From: Jacaranda mimosifolia
Taxonomy: Eukaryota > Streptophyta > Magnoliopsida > Lamiales > Bignoniaceae
Direction of reading: 5' to 3'
Length of the DNA: 64,000 bases
Assembly: GCA_018894105.1 (NCBI GenBank)
Contig: CM032129.1
Span: forward strand, 32,195,468-32,259,467
Positions 60,604 through 64,000 of the stretch are shown one piece after another. How positions within the stretch are numbered: the first letter of the stretch is position 1; each line of letters starts with the position of its first letter. The position numbers were made by a program, and so were the translations under genes. The notes under the pieces are model-generated. The model ran no database searches. It was given only the letters and a program-made list of their open reading frames with translations, and was not told the origin of the DNA.

Positions 60604-62958
60604 TTGGTCTTTTGTTAATTTTGTTTATAATTGGAAAATCCAAACATTTTGATCATTAATTCTGTGAAACGGTGCAAATTACATGCCAACATTCCATTTG
60701 ATGCTTTCTAAAGCATATTAGTACAAATTAATTAATAAGTATTAGATCTATCTTTCCTTAAAACTCAATCATCAAGCATGGTAATATGAAAAATTCTCTA
60801 AACATTGAAAAATATTAGAGGGAGATCACTCAAATAATTAGAGGATGATAAAAAAATTGGAGGGAAAGCATATATAGGGCTTTTTAAGAAAATTATTGGG
60901 TTTTTGTTTCACCATCAAAATCATAGCGCATCAGCTATTTCCCGAAGGTATGGGTATTTCATTTCATAATTATGTTATTAGTTTTTATTTTTTTTAATTT
61001 ATTCTTTCCTCCAATATGCTTCAACAAGCTTCAACTACAGTTGCTTTCAACAAAATTCCAAGGTAAAAAACTTACATCTAGCCTCCTTATTCATATTTTA
61101 TAGATATAAATGGATCCCTACATAAAATTTCATTTAAATGAGAATGCAAGATGTGAATCAGAAACAAAATTGAATGTTGATTGTGTTACAAGTACATATA
61201 CTTTACATTTTAGATCAATTTTAATTTTGGACTTTTTTGTTTTATGAATAGCAAATTATTTTTATTTTTGGTTATTTTAATTGTATATGATAATGATTAC
61301 TTTTTTATATTGTTTGTCGTACTTGTGCAGATTTCGAAAGATGTAGATGCTCGGCTTTATGGATGATTCAAATGCTTTTAGAAGATATATCACTTCAAGC
61401 TTTAGATTCACACCTTTATTTTTGATTTAGATGCTTTCTACACATTTGTAAACATACATTAGTATTCTATCTTTCTGATAGAGCTACTTATAATTTTGTT
61501 TGTTTACTCATTCGGAACATGGGTTTGATAAGTGATGTTTCTAAGAAGGTCATTTTTATTTATATGAGGCAAAATCAATTATTATGATGGTTTCTTTTAA
61601 ATATTTGCCTATAACTAGATTGATACGATTAGTGGTTAAAATGAATAATATAAGATTCTAATGTACATTTATATTTATGATTACGGTGACACATTAAAAT
61701 GTCAAATTAATCATTTATATCATACTTTGAAATGTCAGTAAATAATTCTTTTGTGACATTTTTAAGGTAACTATATTTAAAAAAAAATGACAAGTTGAAA
61801 TGTCACGAAAAGTACTTTTTTATGACATTTTTAAATGCAATAATTTATATATGTTGTGTTATTTTAAAGTGCCAACAAAATTAAATTTTATAGCATTTTA
61901 AGATGCCATTAATGTACTATTTTGTGGCATATTAATATGTCATTTAAAAAATCTTTTTGTGACATTTTAATACATCATTTACTATAATTATGGTGGCATG
62001 AGAATATGTCACTAAAAGGAACTTTTTATGACATTTTAATATGTTATTTATTACATTTTTTATGGCATCTTATAATGTCATTTCATAAAACTTTTGTGGC
62101 ATTTTAATATGTTACTCTATGCAAATCTTGTGACATGTTAGTTTGACATTTTTTAAATAAATCGTGGCATTTAGGTATGTCAGTTAATGCATTTCTTGTG
62201 ACATTTCAATATGTCATTTATTCTATTTCTTGTTGCATTTTCTTAATGCCACAAAAGTGTACAATAGTGGCATTTTTACCTTTAGCTACACCTACCTAGA
62301 TGGCACTTTTAAAAAATGCCATTATATGTAACAATGTCACTATAATACTATATAAGTGGCATTTTTTAATGCCTCTAATGTACGATTTTGTTGTAGTGAG
62401 GGCTTTGAGTGTAGAGAATGGCATACCTTTGAGGGGCTGGAATGATAGTATTTATAGCCTTCTCCCAGCGGGGATTTGTCTGATATGCCCTTGGCATGTT
62501 GTAATGATTTTTGTCCTTGTCTGGGGGTCATTAAGTCATCTCTCACCCTAATACTATTTCAGGCGGCTGCCTCTCCAAGTTTTGGGGACAGAATAGGACA
62601 CTGTACACATGCCTCATCTCTGGTGTGGCAGCATGGGCGGTACTAGGGCAACATGCGCCATTAATGCGGAGGCATGCCGCCTATCAGGGCATTTAATGCA
62701 TCAGAGACGGTTACATGCCTAATCGACCTCCTTGGTCAATCTAATATAGGCTTGGCGTGAGGTTCACGGGTTGGACGAGCGGTGCGGTTGAGATATCGAT
62801 TAGCAGCCTAGCTTTTGAACGATGTCGGCATATCTATATGGTCGATCGGGGTCACCCAACGTCGATGGCATAGTTGGGCCCAATGTGTGAGGTGGGCCTA
62901 CCGCTACACCCTTGGGCATGTAGTCTTTGAGCTGAGTATATTGGGCTATCTCATATCA
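59082..62958 (+). mobile_element. Solo LTR interrupted by a CACTA element
   Basis: Begins TG ('tgatgagggtgaaattag') and ends CA ('gctatctcatatca'), flanked by the exact 5-bp duplication gtata (59077-59081 and 62959-62963). Removing the inner CACTA element and its 3-bp duplication leaves about 753 bp. The GC content is higher than around it, and there is no gag/pol or second LTR in the window, so it is a solo LTR. Phrases such as 'gcactccgacgctcaagtca' resemble plant Gypsy-type LTRs; superfamily is tentative. Confidence 0.82.
59278..62398. mobile_element. Non-autonomous CACTA (En/Spm) element
   Basis: 3121 bp with termini CACTACAACAAAA and TTTTGTTGTAGTG, the classic CACTA inverted repeat, and 3-bp flanks AGG (59275-59277 and 62399-62401). 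Both subterminal regions carry dozens of 'gtggcattt', 'atgtcac' and 'tgacatttt' motifs in direct and inverted orientation, expected transposase-binding repeats. The middle (60.0-61.6 kb) is unique AT-rich sequence with a pyrimidine tract (60560-60605). No TnpA/TnpD-like frame, so it depends on a partner element. Confidence 0.92.
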
Positions 62959-63032
62959 GTATATATTGAAAAATGTGTGTTTTGGAGGAAAAATGATGAT
63001 ATATTTAATTATATTTACCAAACATTCCCTAA

Positions 63033-64000
63033 GTATTTGTTAGGATCAGACCTCAAAGTTCATACATACAAAGTCAATATCACTGGATCAATTAACCACT
63101 CAATAAAAAAATTAAAAAATTATCATGAATATATACCATATCAATTCATCACTGAAAATCAAGGATTTGAATCAAAATTCAACTTTTTATCCTTATAAAT
63201 TTTTAGTTTGTGATTTTCTGAAAGTAAAATTTGTATTACATATTGATGCATTTACTATTGATATAGCAAATTCTTTAATAATTCCATTATTTTTACTTAA
63301 TCTAGGAAAAGTTGTTCATTTTGTCCTGCAGTTGGCTTCAGTACTCATATACTCATTTGATGTTCTTGATCTCAAATTTAAGGAACTTTGAGACATTGTT
63401 TTGGGAAGAGTGATATTTTTGTGAGGACTAAATCTCTCCTTATGTTGTCATCTAAGACTAAGCTCCAAATATGTCAAAAGCAAATGCACTGTGAAAAATA
63501 GCATTTTATGTCAATTATTTTATTTTATATTTTCATCGTCTATTCCCACTTCATAAATATACGCCCAGCATATTTAATTTCTAATCAATTATTTTTATGA
63601 AAAAAAAAATTATAATACTTCGCATATATCCATGAATAAGAGATAAAATCTAGAATGAAATAGATAATTCAAACTGAGAATAAATGCGCACAGAGAAATC
63701 CGCACTAGATCATAAGTAACAGCAGCTCACATATATTCATAAGAAATATATATGTGTGTGTGTATATATACATGGACAATAATATTTCGTACTCACAATC
63801 ACACTTCCATCACCAGATGGTCTCCATCAGGACTTCAACATGTTGTGTTGATTCAGACATGAATGTATGTATACTTCCTGCAATGGAGAACTCTAACTCG
63901 ATCAAGTAAAAGGGTTGTCCTACAGATAAAATGGACTCAGCTGCTTCAGTTTAAGCTGGAACCATGTTATCTTGATTTCCGCGACTGAAGTTCAAGCTCT
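63033..64000. other. Right-edge DNA, no gene confirmed
   Basis: AT-rich to about 63700, with a degraded foldback-MITE relative at 63530-63675. The last 200 bp are more balanced. On the minus strand a short frame 'EIKITWFQLKLKQLSPFYL' followed by stop could be the end of a gene lying mostly outside the window, but nothing identifies it. Confidence 0.35.

Larger units (their letters stand above)
58826..63029. mobile_element. MITE ('GGGAATGTTT' family) split by nested insertions
   Basis: Ends 'gataatgtttagttatg' and 'ttaccaaacattccc' are inverted and flanked by TAA (58823-58825 and 63030-63032), a PIF/Harbinger-type target. The outer parts match the uninterrupted copies at 45231-45573 and 46081-46546. 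It is interrupted at 'gtatgtata' by the solo LTR at 59082-62958. Confidence 0.8.

Overview
This window is nuclear DNA of a land plant, most likely a eudicot. It is strongly AT-rich, its genes have GT-AG introns, and it is dense with plant transposable elements (hAT, Mutator-like, CACTA, Helitron, MITEs, solo LTRs). It carries a DYW-type PPR gene, an SRG1-like dioxygenase cluster, AWPM-19 and cytosolic RPL32 genes, and a decayed chloroplast psbB insertion. I cannot name the species from the sequence.

Layout. 1-3.4 kb is repeat-rich intergenic DNA. 3.5-15.5 kb is a tandem duplication of a 5.6-6.2 kb unit. Each unit starts inside a psbB-derived fragment (NUPT) and holds one four-exon 2-oxoglutarate/Fe(II)-dependent dioxygenase (2OGD): copy A (4190-7034) is intact and copy B (9794-13314) has a 5-bp frameshift in exon 1. 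15.5-25 kb is gene-free, very AT-rich and built round two tandem non-autonomous Helitrons. 25.3-30.8 kb holds Mutator-like elements and a five-exon GDSL esterase/lipase-like gene (27235-30756) with a 1.8-kb Mutator-like insertion in intron 2. 31.6-34.0 kb is a full-length hAT element with a dead transposase. 34.5-43.9 kb is a second part of the 2OGD cluster: an exon-3 relic cut by a hAT element, an exon-1-only duplicate, and an intact 357-residue gene (39605-43892). 45-47 kb holds MITEs. 47.5-58.7 kb is the gene-rich end: an acidic protein of unknown function (+), AWPM-19 (-), an intronless DYW PPR (+) and ribosomal protein L32 (-). 58.8-63.0 kb is a three-level nest: CACTA inside a solo LTR inside a MITE.

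How the genes relate. The 2OGD genes form a local tandem family with two intact members and three broken or partial ones, a birth-and-death pattern common in specialised metabolism. No other enzyme class is clustered with them except the GDSL gene, so a biosynthetic gene cluster is not shown. The other genes are ordinary single-copy plant genes with no evident functional link. I found no previously undescribed system. The most informative content is structural: exact target-site duplications let the insertion history be read, and the two duplicated units serve as each other's empty-site controls.
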